NCBI GenBank assembly: GCA_905215325.1 | Contig: CAJMPP010000003.1 | Coordinates: forward strand, 23,715-87,714 | DNA: 64,000 nucleotides | Reading direction: 5' to 3' | Origin: an uncultured bacterium | GTDB lineage: Bacteria; Actinomycetota; Coriobacteriia; Coriobacteriales; Eggerthellaceae | Shown: positions 8,420-17,777 of the stretch, piece after piece | Layout: each line of letters begins with the position of its first letter | Numbering within the stretch: the stretch's first letter is position 1 | Program-made: the position numbers and the translations under genes | The notes under the pieces: generated by a model | Told to the model about the DNA's origin: nothing | What the model saw: the letters and a program-made list of their open reading frames with translations, nothing else | Database searches by the model: none

Positions 8420-9568
8420 CTAGTCCTCCCACATCTCCGGGTGGATGAGCGTGCAGTCCTTGACGCGGTTCGGGAAGTAGTCGAGGCACTCGCCCTCGCG
8501 GTAGACGTCAGCCGTGGAGCAGTGCAGGCCGCCACCGAACGGATAGGCGTCGCGCAGGTCAACGGGGATGACGTTCATGCCGAGCTGGTCCATCTGCTCC
8601 TGCTCGTGGACCTCGGAAGCCTCGACGATGACCGTGGAGGGATCCAGAACCAGGCAGTTCATGGACAGCCACACGGAGCTGTAGCACAGCGCGGGCGGCT
8701 CGTCATGGGCGGGCTGAGCAGCGTCGACGATCTGCCAATCGTTGGCCTCGAAGATCTCCTTCTGGCCCTCGGCGGGATGACGATGCGGGTTGTTGATGAT
8801 CAGGCCCGGACGCAGCGGCACGAAGGTGGCGTCGATGTGGATCGGGTACGGGTCGCCCGGGAAGTTCATGGCATGGATGCGGTACTCGGGGTAGTAGCGC
8901 TGGAACCACTCCATGGCGGTGCGGTTGGTGGTCAGGCCGTGCTGGATGAAGATATCCTTGCCCATGCGCATGAGGTCGGCGGCGTCCCACATCGGCTCGA
9001 CCTCGGTGGTCACGAAGTCCTTGTTGGCGGTACGGACGAGACGCTCTTCCAGGGTGATCTTCTCGTCGTAGTAGTTGTGCTTGTAGGAAGCGTCGGTCAG
9101 ACGAGGACGGGGAGCCTGGGTCCACAGGAACTCGGGATCCTCATCGAAGTACTGCTTCATGAGCGGCCAGTAGGCCAGGTACTCGAAGTAGCGGCAGCGG
9201 AAGGAGTTGGCGGAAGCCATGATCTCGTTGCCGACGGTCAGCAGGATGTCGCGCGGAGGCATGCAGGTCATCATGGAATCGTTGCGGAAGTCCGGCGTGC
9301 CGATGGCCTGGTTCCACTGCAGAGGGGTCGGGCGGTCGACGACGACGCCGCGCTCCTCAACGGCCTTGACCAGGTTCTCGAGGCACTCGTTGCCACGCTC
9401 GACGGTGCGCAGCGGGCGCAGGCCCCACATGCCGCGCATCTCGGAGTCGACCGGCACCTTCTCAGAGGTTGCGGGCTCCTCGGGCGGGATCATGGAGTTA
9501 TCGCAGCGGCCAACGATGACGCGCTTCAACGGATCCCAGTCGTTCCAAGAGTTGACAATCTTCGCCAT
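8420..9568 (-). CDS. Amidinotransferase of the glycine amidinotransferase (AGAT) family
   Basis: About 382 residues, the usual length for this family, which moves the amidino group of arginine to an amine acceptor (glycine, lysine, inosamine phosphate and others) and releases ornithine. The N-terminus NSWNDWDPLKRVIVGR is typical. The catalytic triad is present: Asp in DAADLM (about 195-198), His244 in HIDATF, and the nucleophile Cys350 in GGGLHCSTADV. Start at ATG 9568 follows AAAGGAGACAGTC. It has its own terminator. Given arcA and the arginine antiporter nearby, arginine is the likely donor; the acceptor cannot be read from sequence. A hydrolase of the same fold is the main alternative. Confidence 0.85.
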   Translation of the reverse strand: MAKIVNSWNDWDPLKRVIVGRCDNSMIPPEEPATSEKVPVDSEMRGMWGLRPLRTVERGNECLENLVKAVEERGVVVDRPTPLQWNQAIGTPDFRNDSMMTCMPPRDILLTVGNEIMASANSFRCRYFEYLAYWPLMKQYFDEDPEFLWTQAPRPRLTDASYKHNYYDEKITLEERLVRTANKDFVTTEVEPMWDAADLMRMGKDIFIQHGLTTNRTAMEWFQRYYPEYRIHAMNFPGDPYPIHIDATFVPLRPGLIINNPHRHPAEGQKEIFEANDWQIVDAAQPAHDEPPALCYSSVWLSMNCLVLDPSTVIVEASEVHEQEQMDQLGMNVIPVDLRDAYPFGGGLHCSTADVYREGECLDYFPNRVKDCTLIHPEMWED

Positions 9569-10448
9569 GACTGTCTCCTTTCTTTGAAGGTGCTTCCTAC
9601 ACCTTCGACGATGCACACTACCTATTGTGTACTCTTTGGCTTAACCGGCCTTTTGATTTGAAATTCGCTAAGAGGGAAAGATCACTTGGCAACCCTGTAA
9701 GTTCGTTTCATTTCGTGTTCCGGTTTTGCCGACGAGATAGTTATATCACCAGAGTTGTGCGCCTGCAATAGGTCATTTACACGTATTTTCGGGCACTTTG
9801 CACAAGTTCATTGTTCAGGTGCACAAAAATCTGTAACAAAGCTGAAATACTCGTTTATGCATTTTTCGTACGATTATTGGATATTTTCCTTGAATGAACC
9901 GATTCGCACGAATGATTATCGGTACGAATCGGATTTGCATGCATTTATATGGTCGAGTCTATGTTTCGCCAGGGGGCTGATATTTGCACAACCAATGGGA
10001 AATGCGCCCTCTGATAACCTTGGTCTATCGGTTTTCGGTTATTACATCGACGTAGCAATCCTCTTTCAAACGCCGCGAGCGGCTTCCTTGAAGCACTTAA
10101 CGGCTTTTGGTTCTTGATGTGAGGCTTTGCCGCTTGAGCACTCGCATAAACGGCAAATCTTGCCGTTATTTGACCGTTTTCACTCTTCTCGTTTCGTGGT
10201 ATGGGCGGTTTCGCAGCCGTTAAAAGGATGCGGCAACGGTATCGTTCGCAGCCTTGATCGCTTTCTGCCGGCTGAAAGCCCGTATGAAATGGCGCGATTG
10301 CGCGATTTGTTCGCTCTTCGACCCGTAATCCGGCCGGTAGCCGTTCCGAAGACGTGGCCGTTGTTATTGAGGGGCAAGGTCATCGTTGTTCGACGTCAGA
10401 ACGCTTCCCGAGGCTGCGTTCCAGCCTGTTAGCTGCCTGGCAACGGAA
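9569..10448. other. Long AT-rich non-coding interval
   Basis: About 880 bases with no convincing gene on either strand. The 9650-10060 part is markedly more AT-rich than the surroundings. It contains an 8-bp inverted repeat CCGATTCG/CGAATCGG (9899-9906, 9925-9932) that could be a regulator site. 10060-10440 holds many scattered AACGGC/GCCGTT words but no clear stem. It presumably includes the amidinotransferase promoter at its left end. Confidence 0.5.
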
Positions 10449-10482
10449 GAGGGCGGCGCAGCCTGCTTGCTGCGCCGCCCTC
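10449..10482 (-). terminator. GC-rich hairpin after hypD
   Basis: A 14-bp perfect stem (10449-10462 with 10469-10482, GAGGGCGGCGCAGC/GCTGCGCCGCCCTC) with loop CTGCTT, 55 nt past the hypD stop. There is little U-tract on the minus strand. Confidence 0.65.
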
Positions 10483-10537
10483 CGATGTGGCGATATGCTC
10501 GGCTTCGGTTAATGCGATACGCCTGGCTTGGCTTGGC

Positions 10538-11671
10538 TTAATAGTACCTGTAATAGGCGGCGCAGCTGCCCTCGCTGCTGACCATGCAGGGCCCTACCGG
10601 GTTCTCCGGCGTGCATACCTTGCGGAAGAGCGGGCACTCGCTGGGCTCCATACGGGCGCGCAGTACGTCGCCGCAGCGGCAGCCCTTGGGGTTGATGGTG
10701 GGCTCGATTTCGGGCTGAAAGCGCTTCAGCGCGTCGAACTGCGCGAACTCCTCGCGGATGCGGTATCCGCTGCCGGGGATGTCGCCTAAGCCGCGCCAGG
10801 TGGCGGTGCAGGTTTCGAAGACCTCATCGATCGCGGCCAGGGCCACGGGGTTTCCCTGCGGCATGACGCCGCGCGCATAGGCGATCTCGATCTCCGCCCT
10901 GCCCTCGTGCAGCTGGCGCACGATCATGGCGATGCCTTGGAGCACGTCGACGGGCTCGAAACCCGTGACCACGCCGGGGATGCCGTATTCCTTCGCCAGG
11001 AACTCGAAGGGCTTGGTACCTGTGATGGTACCCACGTGGCCCGGCAGGATGAGAGCGTCGAGCTTGAGGTCCGGGTCCTTCACCAGCGTTTCCAGGGCGC
11101 CGGGCATGTTCTTGTGCGCGGCGAAGACGCTGAAGTTCTTCAGGCCCATGGCCGCAGCGCGCTTGACCGCCATGGCCACCAGCGGCGTTGTGGTCTCGAA
11201 GCCCACGCCAACGAACACGATCTGGCGATCGGGGTTGGCCTTCGCAAGGGCCAGCGCGTCGAGCGGCGAATAGCAGATCTGCACGCTGCGCCCTGCGGCC
11301 TGCTCCTTGAGCAGGCTCGACGTGCTGCCGGGCACGCGCGTCATGTCGCCGAACGTGGCTATGGTCACGTTCGGGATGCGCGCGAGGGCGATGACGGCGT
11401 CGATATCGCGGTTCGAGGTGACGCACACGGGGCAGCCCGGGCCTGACGAGAGGCGCACGCTGTCGGGCATGAGGTTGCGGATGCCGTTGCGCGCGATGGC
11501 CACGGTGTGCGTGCCGCACACCTCCATGAGCGTGATGCCGCCTTCAGGCGCGAGCTTGCCGATGGACTCGATGAGGCCGCGGGCGAGCTTCGGATCCTTG
11601 AACGCCGCCAGCTCGTTTTGCATGGTGCCGGCATCGACCGTTCGGCTGCGATGTATGTTCTGGGGTTGCAT
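10538..11671 (-). CDS. hypD: Hydrogenase maturation protein HypD
   Basis: A 377-residue [4Fe-4S] scaffold protein that, with HypC, assembles the Fe(CN)2CO unit of [NiFe]-hydrogenases in the cytoplasm. Family motifs are all present: LMEVCGTHTVAIARNGI, SGPGCPVCVTS, VGFETTTP, and C-terminal cysteines in PKGCRCGDVL and ECPLFRKVC. Start is ATG 11671 (MQPQNIHRSR); the open frame extends further upstream but overlaps hypC. It is the last gene of hypF-hypC-hypD on the minus strand. No hypA, hypB, hypE or hydrogenase gene is in the window, so partners are encoded elsewhere. Confidence 0.96.
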   Translation of the reverse strand: MQPQNIHRSRTVDAGTMQNELAAFKDPKLARGLIESIGKLAPEGGITLMEVCGTHTVAIARNGIRNLMPDSVRLSSGPGCPVCVTSNRDIDAVIALARIPNVTIATFGDMTRVPGSTSSLLKEQAAGRSVQICYSPLDALALAKANPDRQIVFVGVGFETTTPLVAMAVKRAAAMGLKNFSVFAAHKNMPGALETLVKDPDLKLDALILPGHVGTITGTKPFEFLAKEYGIPGVVTGFEPVDVLQGIAMIVRQLHEGRAEIEIAYARGVMPQGNPVALAAIDEVFETCTATWRGLGDIPGSGYRIREEFAQFDALKRFQPEIEPTINPKGCRCGDVLRARMEPSECPLFRKVCTPENPVGPCMVSSEGSCAAYYRYY

Positions 11672-11759
11672 GATGAGATTCCTTGGTACGAGGGGTGAAA
11701 TGCGAAAAGCCGACCGCCTGCGCGCCGCAAGGCTGCAAGCGATCGGCCGGTTGGGCTGC

Positions 11760-12008
11760 CTAGGCCGTGGCGGCGGGCAACTCGTCGCCTGCCAGGTCGG
11801 GAAACTCCTTGATGAGGTCGATGGTCTCCTGCGCGTAATCGGGATCGACCACCTCGATGGCGAAGCCGGCGTGCACGAGCACGAAATCGCCGATGCCCGC
11901 CTGCGGCGTGAGGTCGATGGACACGCTGCGCGTGACGCCGAGGATGTCCACCGTGGCCATGCCGTCGCCGTCAAGCTGCGCGATCTTCGCGGGAATAGCT
12001 AGGCACAT
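11760..12008 (-). CDS. hypC: Hydrogenase maturation chaperone HypC/HupF
   Basis: 82 residues. It begins with the invariant MCLAIPAKI, whose Cys2 binds the iron precursor and HypD or the hydrogenase large subunit. The C-terminal half (SIDLTPQAGIGDFVLVHAGFAI) is the OB-like HypC core. The annotated start is fixed by the required Met-Cys N-terminus, so the upstream MEGRRQR codons are discarded. It lies between hypF (73 nt) and hypD (88 nt) in one transcriptional direction. Confidence 0.96.
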   Translation of the reverse strand: MCLAIPAKIAQLDGDGMATVDILGVTRSVSIDLTPQAGIGDFVLVHAGFAIEVVDPDYAQETIDLIKEFPDLAGDELPAATA

Positions 12009-12081
12009 TCGCTGCCTTCTTCCTTCCATGATGAGACGTTTTCGGGATGCGCCGCTGAGCGCCTGCGCGCCTTCCGAGCTG

Positions 12082-14535
12082 CTACTTCCCCGCCGTCTCG
12101 TCCGTTTGTCTTGCTGCCCATGCTACCACAGCCTGTCCGTAGGAGATGCAGCCGTCGCTGGGCGGCAGGTCGCGGTTGAGCGCCACGGTGAAGCCGTTGC
12201 CCTGCAGCGCCGGCACGGCGTGCTCGAGCAGGTAGCGGTTGAGGAACACACCGCCCGACAGCGCGACCGTGGTGATGCCATACAAGCTTTGCACCAGCTG
12301 AGCAGCCATAACGATGGCGTTCACGAACGCATCGTGGAAGCGGCGCGCGATGGTTGCCACGGGAACGCCGGAAGCGATGTCGTCGAGGAGCGCCTTGAAC
12401 GCCGGCGCCGCGTCGAACAGCAGGACCGACGTGTCAAGCGCGGTGCTGGTTTCAGTTGCCGTATTCTTCACGACATCTATATGGTAGGCGTCAGTGGCCG
12501 GCAGCCCCTCGGGGACCGCGCCCATGGCCGCCTCGAGCTCGATGGCCGGCTGACCGTCGTAGGACGGCTGGCGGCACACGCCGAGCAGCGCGCTGGCAGC
12601 GTCGAACAGGCGCCCGACCGAGGAGGTGTAGGGCGTGTTCAGGCCGCGCTCGATCATCTGGTCGCACACTTCCGCCTGATCGCCCAGCGCCAGCAGCGCA
12701 TCGGCAGCGCCAGGATGCTCCAGCAGGTCGAACTCGTACAGGACGCCGTAGGCCATGCGCAGCGGGTTGCGCACCGCCGCGGCGCCGCCGGGCATGGGCA
12801 CATAGGCGAAATTGGCGAAACGCTCGTAGGCCTGCTGGTTGGTGAGCAGGACCTCGCCGCCCCACACCCGGCCGTCGGCACCGTAGCCCGTGCCGTCGAA
12901 CGCGATGCCGCACACAGGGCCGAACAGCCCGTTCTCCCCTAGCACCGAGGCGATGTGCGCATGATGATGCTGCACCTCGGTCAAGGGCAGGTTGTTGCGT
13001 TGTGCCTGCTCGCGGGCCCATTTGCTTGCAAGGTACTCGGGATGCGCATCGCAGACGAGACGGCGCGGCGTTTCCTGGAACAGCTGGCGATAACGCTCTT
13101 CGGCCTCGAGCCAGGCATCATAGGTTTCCGCATTCTCGACATCGCCGATATGCTGCGAGACGAACGCGTCGGGGCGCTGGTCGTCGGCTGCGGCGGCGCG
13201 CACCAGGGCGAACGTGGCCTTCTGCTCCGAGCCCGTGGCAAGCAGGGTTTCCTGCTTGGGCTGCGCCTCGGGGCAGTCGAGCGCGATAGGCAGCGGGGCG
13301 AAGCCGCGGGCGCGGCGGACGAACTGGATGGCCTGTTCATCGCCAGCGCGCACCACGCGCAGCACCGAGTCGTCGTAGCGCGACAGGATGCGGCGATCGT
13401 TGCCCAGGATGGCATCGGCGATGCCGGCGAACTTGGACAGCGCCTGATCGTCGTCGGTGACGATGGGCTCGTTATGCAGGTTCCCCGAGGTCATGACCAG
13501 CATGGGCAGCGCCGAATCGCCTTGCTGGGCCCGCAGGGCCTCCGCGAAATCGTGGAGCAGCAGATGCTGAACGGGCGTGCAGGGCAGCATAACGCCCAGC
13601 TCGGGAAGGTTATCGGCCAGGCCGGCGGCGAACTGCGCCTCGGCCCGCTTGCGCAACAGCACGATGGGGCGCTTGGTGGATTCCAGGGCGCCCTGCTCCG
13701 CCTTGTCGACATGGCATGCACGGCGCGCATCGGCCGCGCCCGCCACCATGACGGCGAATGCCTTGCCCTGACGGCGCTTGCGCTGACGCAGCTTCGCCAA
13801 CGCATCGGGGTTCGAGGCGTCGCATACCAGATGGAAGCCGCCGAGGCCCTTCACCGCCACGATGCCGCCGTCGAGCAGCAGCTTGACCGCTTCCGCGAAA
13901 ATGGCATCGGAGGCTTCGCGAGCATCGCCCCACTGCGGCTCCTGCTGACCTTGCGCAAGGTTCACCCAGCTGATGTGCGGGCCGCAATCCCAGCAGGCAT
14001 CGGGCTGCGCATGGAAGCGGCGATCGAGAGGATCGGCATATTCGGCGGCGCAACGCGGGCACATGGGAAAATCCTTCATGGACGTTGCCGGGCGATCATA
14101 GGGCAGAGACCCGATGATGGTGAAGCGCGGGCCGCAGTTCGTGCAGTTGATGAACGGATAGCGGTAGCGACGGTCTGCGGGATCGAACAGCTCATCAAGG
14201 CAGTCGTCGCAGGTGGCCAGATCAGGGGAAACCAGCGTTGTCTGATGGGCGTCGCGATCGTCGGAGAAGCGGATGTCGAACGAGCCGAACCCTTCCAGCG
14301 GCACCTCCTTGAGATCGATCTCCTTGACCTTTGCGGCGGACGGGGGATTCATGTGCAGCTCGGTGACGAACTTGTCCAGCAGGTTCGCCTCGCCCTCGAC
14401 ATGGATGAACACGCCCTCCACAGCGTTGAGCACCCAGCCGTTGAGCTGGTATTTCTTCGCCAAACGATACACGAAGGGGCGAAAGCCCACCCCTTGCACG
14501 ATGCCTTTTACCTGTATGTCGAGCGCTTCGATCAT
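12082..14535 (-). CDS. hypF: Carbamoyltransferase HypF
   Basis: An 817-residue enzyme that makes the HypE-thiocarboxamide precursor of hydrogenase cyanide ligands from carbamoyl phosphate. Domains in order: acylphosphatase (residues about 1-90, GIVQGVGFRPFVYRLA), two zinc-finger pairs (CDDC...CTNC and CPRC...CWDC, about 105-180), YrdC-like nucleotide domain (about 195-390), and the Kae1-like domain with HHHAHIASVLGENG and FDGTGYGADG. I chose ATG 14535 (MIEALDIQVKG), which starts just before the acylphosphatase; GGGCG lies upstream. It is first in hypF-hypC-hypD. Confidence 0.96.
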   Translation of the reverse strand: MIEALDIQVKGIVQGVGFRPFVYRLAKKYQLNGWVLNAVEGVFIHVEGEANLLDKFVTELHMNPPSAAKVKEIDLKEVPLEGFGSFDIRFSDDRDAHQTTLVSPDLATCDDCLDELFDPADRRYRYPFINCTNCGPRFTIIGSLPYDRPATSMKDFPMCPRCAAEYADPLDRRFHAQPDACWDCGPHISWVNLAQGQQEPQWGDAREASDAIFAEAVKLLLDGGIVAVKGLGGFHLVCDASNPDALAKLRQRKRRQGKAFAVMVAGAADARRACHVDKAEQGALESTKRPIVLLRKRAEAQFAAGLADNLPELGVMLPCTPVQHLLLHDFAEALRAQQGDSALPMLVMTSGNLHNEPIVTDDDQALSKFAGIADAILGNDRRILSRYDDSVLRVVRAGDEQAIQFVRRARGFAPLPIALDCPEAQPKQETLLATGSEQKATFALVRAAAADDQRPDAFVSQHIGDVENAETYDAWLEAEERYRQLFQETPRRLVCDAHPEYLASKWAREQAQRNNLPLTEVQHHHAHIASVLGENGLFGPVCGIAFDGTGYGADGRVWGGEVLLTNQQAYERFANFAYVPMPGGAAAVRNPLRMAYGVLYEFDLLEHPGAADALLALGDQAEVCDQMIERGLNTPYTSSVGRLFDAASALLGVCRQPSYDGQPAIELEAAMGAVPEGLPATDAYHIDVVKNTATETSTALDTSVLLFDAAPAFKALLDDIASGVPVATIARRFHDAFVNAIVMAAQLVQSLYGITTVALSGGVFLNRYLLEHAVPALQGNGFTVALNRDLPPSDGCISYGQAVVAWAARQTDETAGK

Positions 14536-14588
14536 ACGACGCCCTTTCATTGAAGGTTTACGTTGCTTTCCGCCGGCCGATTCCAAAA

Positions 14589-14620
14589 AACGCGCGTCGG
14601 CGAGATTGCCGACGCGCGTT
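14589..14620 (-). terminator. Intrinsic terminator after glucose-6-phosphate isomerase
   Basis: A 13-bp perfect stem (14589-14601 with 14608-14620, AACGCGCGTCGGC/GCCGACGCGCGTT), followed on the minus strand by TTTTTT. It separates pgi from hypF. Confidence 0.92.
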
Positions 14621-14647
14621 GGGTTTCAGCCGTTGAGCCGAGGGGCG

Positions 14648-16360
14648 TTACGCCTGCTGCAGCTCTTCCAAGATGTCGCACACCACTTCCGCCAGCGCGC
14701 GCAAGGTGACGCCCGAGTTGTCGGGCAGATGCAGATGCACGCAACGACGGCCGCGGCTTGCGAGCGTGACCAGGTCGCCCGATGCCTGCGCCTTCGCCAA
14801 AGAACCCAGGCTTTCGGCCTCTTCCTTCAGCGGGATGTCCTTCAGCTCGTCTGCCGATAGGATGAGGAACACGCCGCAGTTCGGGCCGCCCTTTTGCAGC
14901 TGGCCCGTGGAATGCAGGTAGCGAGGGCCGACCTCCAGGCACGACACCACGCGGCGCTTCTCGGCCACGCCATGGCGGATGGTCTCAAGCGCCTCGCGAC
15001 GGCCTTCGCCCGTGAACGGGAGGAAGGCGTTGAGCGCGAAGAAATCGCCGGGTTGGATGCTGGCGAGCAGCGCACGCAGCGATGCGCGCACGTCGGTGCA
15101 GTCCTTGAAGCACGGAGCTTGACGCACCTCCACCTGGCCCATGTGCACGTCGTCGACGAAGTCCTGCACGTAGTCGGGCTCGGGCTGGCCGTCGCGCAGG
15201 ATGTCGAGCACCGCGGCCTTGGCCGACGCCACGTCGGGCTGGTCGAACGGGCACACCTTCATGAGGTAGCCGCACATGGCGATGGCGTACTCCCACATGA
15301 TGAAATGCTCGGGCAGCTCGTACACGGACTCGATCTTGAACGCCGCGCGCGGGATGGTGGGGTCGATGTAGGACAGGCTCATCTCGAAGTTGTGGCGTTC
15401 GTCCCACAGGTCGTTCTTCGTTTGGTACATGATGACGCTGCGGTCGCCCGGGTCCTTCTTGAGCAGCAGCGTGTCGATCTCGATGTTGGGCAGGATACCC
15501 TGGCCGTTCTTGCCGACGCTTTCGGCGACCAGCTGCTCGATCCACAGGCCGAGCACGCGGCCGCGCTTCTGCGTGAGGAAGCTGAACTTGTTGCGGCCCT
15601 GCACGTAGTTGTCGTACAGGAAGGCCGCCAAGCCGATGGCCGGGTTGTCGATGGCGTCCTCGCTACAGGCGCGCTCCGCCTCGACGGCGTGCTGCATGAA
15701 CTCCTGCAAGTTGATGCCCACGAGCGCGGCGGGCAGCAGGCCGAACACGGACATGGCGCTGAAGCGGCCGCCCACGGTGGGCTCGCCGGAGAACACCGCA
15801 GCCCAGCCCTCCTCGCGAGCCTGTTGCTCGAGCTTGGAGCCGGGATCGGTGATGGCCACCAGATGCTGCACCATTTCCTCGTCCGAAATCTGGTCGGCCA
15901 ACGCATCGCGCACGGCGCGCAGCGCCAGGCGCGGCTCGATGGTGCCGCCCGATTTGGAGGATGCGATGAACAGCGTGGAGCGGGGGTCGATCTCCGACAG
16001 GATGCCGCGCACGCGGACCGGGGAGTCGGAATCGAGCGTGCGGAAGCGCACCAGGGAGGAGTCCGGCTTGTGGTACTTGGTTATGGTCATGGGCGCCTGG
16101 GTGGAGCCGCCTTGGCCGATGAGCACCACGGACTTCAAACCCTGGGCGATGATGGAATCAGCAAATGCCTGAATCTCGTGCAGCGGGTACGGCGGATTCG
16201 TTGCGAGGTCCGTCCACCCCATGTAATTCTGTGCGCATTCCTGCGCTTCGTCGGAAAAGCCGTAAAGCGTTGCATCCTTCGCATGAAGGCGGCTGGCAAC
16301 GCATTCCTTCACCAAGGTTTTGGCGGAGGGGTAGAGCTTTTCCATATCTCCAGACAGCAT
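14648..16360 (-). CDS. pgi: Glucose-6-phosphate isomerase
   Basis: About 570 residues. Interconverts glucose-6-phosphate and fructose-6-phosphate. The SIS phosphosugar-binding motifs are visible: LIGQGGSTQAPM with SKSGGTIEPRLALRA, then SVFGLLPAALVGI and the active-site region DLWDERHNFEMS. The layout resembles the PGI half of bifunctional transaldolase-PGI proteins of actinobacteria, but no transaldolase domain is attached here. Start at ATG 16360 follows AGAAGG by five to six bases; a GTG two codons earlier is possible. A monocistronic unit with its own terminator. Confidence 0.92.
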   Translation of the reverse strand: MLSGDMEKLYPSAKTLVKECVASRLHAKDATLYGFSDEAQECAQNYMGWTDLATNPPYPLHEIQAFADSIIAQGLKSVVLIGQGGSTQAPMTITKYHKPDSSLVRFRTLDSDSPVRVRGILSEIDPRSTLFIASSKSGGTIEPRLALRAVRDALADQISDEEMVQHLVAITDPGSKLEQQAREEGWAAVFSGEPTVGGRFSAMSVFGLLPAALVGINLQEFMQHAVEAERACSEDAIDNPAIGLAAFLYDNYVQGRNKFSFLTQKRGRVLGLWIEQLVAESVGKNGQGILPNIEIDTLLLKKDPGDRSVIMYQTKNDLWDERHNFEMSLSYIDPTIPRAAFKIESVYELPEHFIMWEYAIAMCGYLMKVCPFDQPDVASAKAAVLDILRDGQPEPDYVQDFVDDVHMGQVEVRQAPCFKDCTDVRASLRALLASIQPGDFFALNAFLPFTGEGRREALETIRHGVAEKRRVVSCLEVGPRYLHSTGQLQKGGPNCGVFLILSADELKDIPLKEEAESLGSLAKAQASGDLVTLASRGRRCVHLHLPDNSGVTLRALAEVVCDILEELQQA

Positions 16361-16708
16361 GAGCACCTTCTTTCTGCGTAAGTATTCAGCATTCTAGCAA
16401 ACCGTGGCAGATGGTACCCCGTTTAGACGCCTCCGTGTGATGGAGTTGTGAACTGGGAAGCGGAACGGTCAGCGTTTAGGGCGGAAAGCGCATGTTTCAT
16501 ACAGTTGGAGGGGGACGGGCGGGTGCGGGGCGCAAGGAAGCGCCTGGCCGCCGGCGGCGATGGGCCGGACAGGCGCGGAAGGCGGGCGCCGCGAAGGACG
16601 CCCGGGGCGCAAAGCAGCACGGCCCGCCCGCGTGTTGCCGGCGCCGCAGGCTCCAGGCGGCGCGACCCGCCCGCCCGTTCATGGGCGGCGCCGAGCAGGC
16701 GTGAGGCG
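16361..16708 (-). promoter_or_regulatory. pgi upstream region and ldh 3' region
   Basis: This 348-base interval contains a plausible minus-strand -10 box TAGAAT (16391-16396) about 30 nt before the pgi start, without a clear -35. The part 16510-16705, immediately after ldh, is extremely GC-rich with several imperfect GGCGCC/CCGCCC stems (for example near 16664-16695) but no U-tract. No gene is seen. Confidence 0.35.
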
Positions 16709-17662
16709 CTACAGGTCCAGCTTGTCGATGACCGATCGCAGCGTGGCGGCCGAGGCCTTGAGCTGCTCGGTTTCCGTCTCGTTGATCTTGATGGGCACCT
16801 GGTACTCGATGCCGCTGGCGCCGACGACCGCGGGCATGGACAACACGATGTCGTACAAGCCGTACTCGCCGTCGATGTAGTTGGACACGGGGAGAATGGG
16901 CTTCTCATCTCGAGTGATGGCCTCGCAGATGCGCTTGACCGTCATGGCGATGCCGTAGTAGGTTGCGCGCTTCTTCTTGATGATCTCGTAGGCCGCGTTC
17001 TTCACTTCCTCGGCGATGCGGTCCATGTTGCGCTGATGGTCGGTGTGGCCGCGCAGCTCGCAGAAGTCGTTGAGCGGGATGCCGGAGATGTTCGCCAAGC
17101 TCCATGCGGCGATCTCGCTGTCGCCGTGCTCGCCGATGATGCGGGCGTGCACGTTGCGCGGATCGACGCCCAGGTGCTCGCCCAGGGCGTACTTGAAGCG
17201 CGCGGTGTCGAGCGTGGTGCCGCTGCCGAGCACGCGGTTGGCGGGCATGCCGGAGAGCTTGAGAGCCACATAGGTCAGGATGTCCACGGGGTTCGAGACC
17301 ACCAGCAGAATGCCCTGGTAATCGCGCTCGGCGATCTGCGGGATGATGGACTTGAAGATGGCGACGTTCTTGTTCACCAGGTCGAGGCGCGTCTCGCCGG
17401 GCGCCTGGTTCGCCCCTGCCGTGATGACGGTGATGGCCGCATCGTCGATGTCGGAGTAGTCGCCCGCGTAGATGTTCATGGGGCTGCCGAACGCCATACC
17501 GTGCGCGATGTCGAGGGCCTCGCCCTCGGCGCGGTCGTGGTCGACGTCGATGAGGACCATCTCGGAGAACAGGCCCGATTGCATGAGGGCGAAGGCGCTG
17601 GCCGAGCCCACGAACCCGCAGCCGACGATGGCCACCTTGCGAGGATTGATGATTGCTGCCAT
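16709..17662 (-). CDS. ldh: L-lactate dehydrogenase
   Basis: A 317-residue NAD-dependent enzyme converting pyruvate and L-lactate in the cytoplasm. Visible are the Rossmann glycine motif AIVGCGFVGSA, the substrate-loop GANQAPGETRLDLV (Gln and Arg favouring lactate over malate), SNPVDILT, and the catalytic-histidine motif IIGEHGDSE. Start at ATG 17662 with AGGAGC upstream; the longer open frame is discarded as it lacks the family N-terminus. It is divergent from the TraX-like gene with 115 nt between starts. Confidence 0.95.
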   Translation of the reverse strand: MAAIINPRKVAIVGCGFVGSASAFALMQSGLFSEMVLIDVDHDRAEGEALDIAHGMAFGSPMNIYAGDYSDIDDAAITVITAGANQAPGETRLDLVNKNVAIFKSIIPQIAERDYQGILLVVSNPVDILTYVALKLSGMPANRVLGSGTTLDTARFKYALGEHLGVDPRNVHARIIGEHGDSEIAAWSLANISGIPLNDFCELRGHTDHQRNMDRIAEEVKNAAYEIIKKKRATYYGIAMTVKRICEAITRDEKPILPVSNYIDGEYGLYDIVLSMPAVVGASGIEYQVPIKINETETEQLKASAATLRSVIDKLDL

Positions 17663-17765
17663 GGTTGCTCCTATCCTTTGCGGGCGGGCCGCAAGCGCAG
17701 GTTTCGCGAGGCATGCCCCGCGGGGGATGTATGCCGGAGGCGAAACGCCGAGCCGACACGTAGGG

Positions 17766-17771
17766 TATACT
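17766..17771 (+). promoter_or_regulatory. -10 box giving a probable leaderless mRNA for the TraX-like gene
   Basis: TATACT ends six bases before the ATG at 17778, so transcription would start at or next to the A of the start codon. No Shine-Dalgarno is present. Almost the same 15 bases (TATACTGNGCGCATG) occur at 22028-22042 upstream of the MurT-GatD gene. No good -35 is visible. Confidence 0.5.
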
Positions 17772-17777
17772 GTGCGC

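Noticed and set aside
9755..10117. 120-codon plus-strand open frame in the AT-rich spacer
   Set aside because: No SD, no family resemblance and an amino-acid makeup typical of non-coding DNA.
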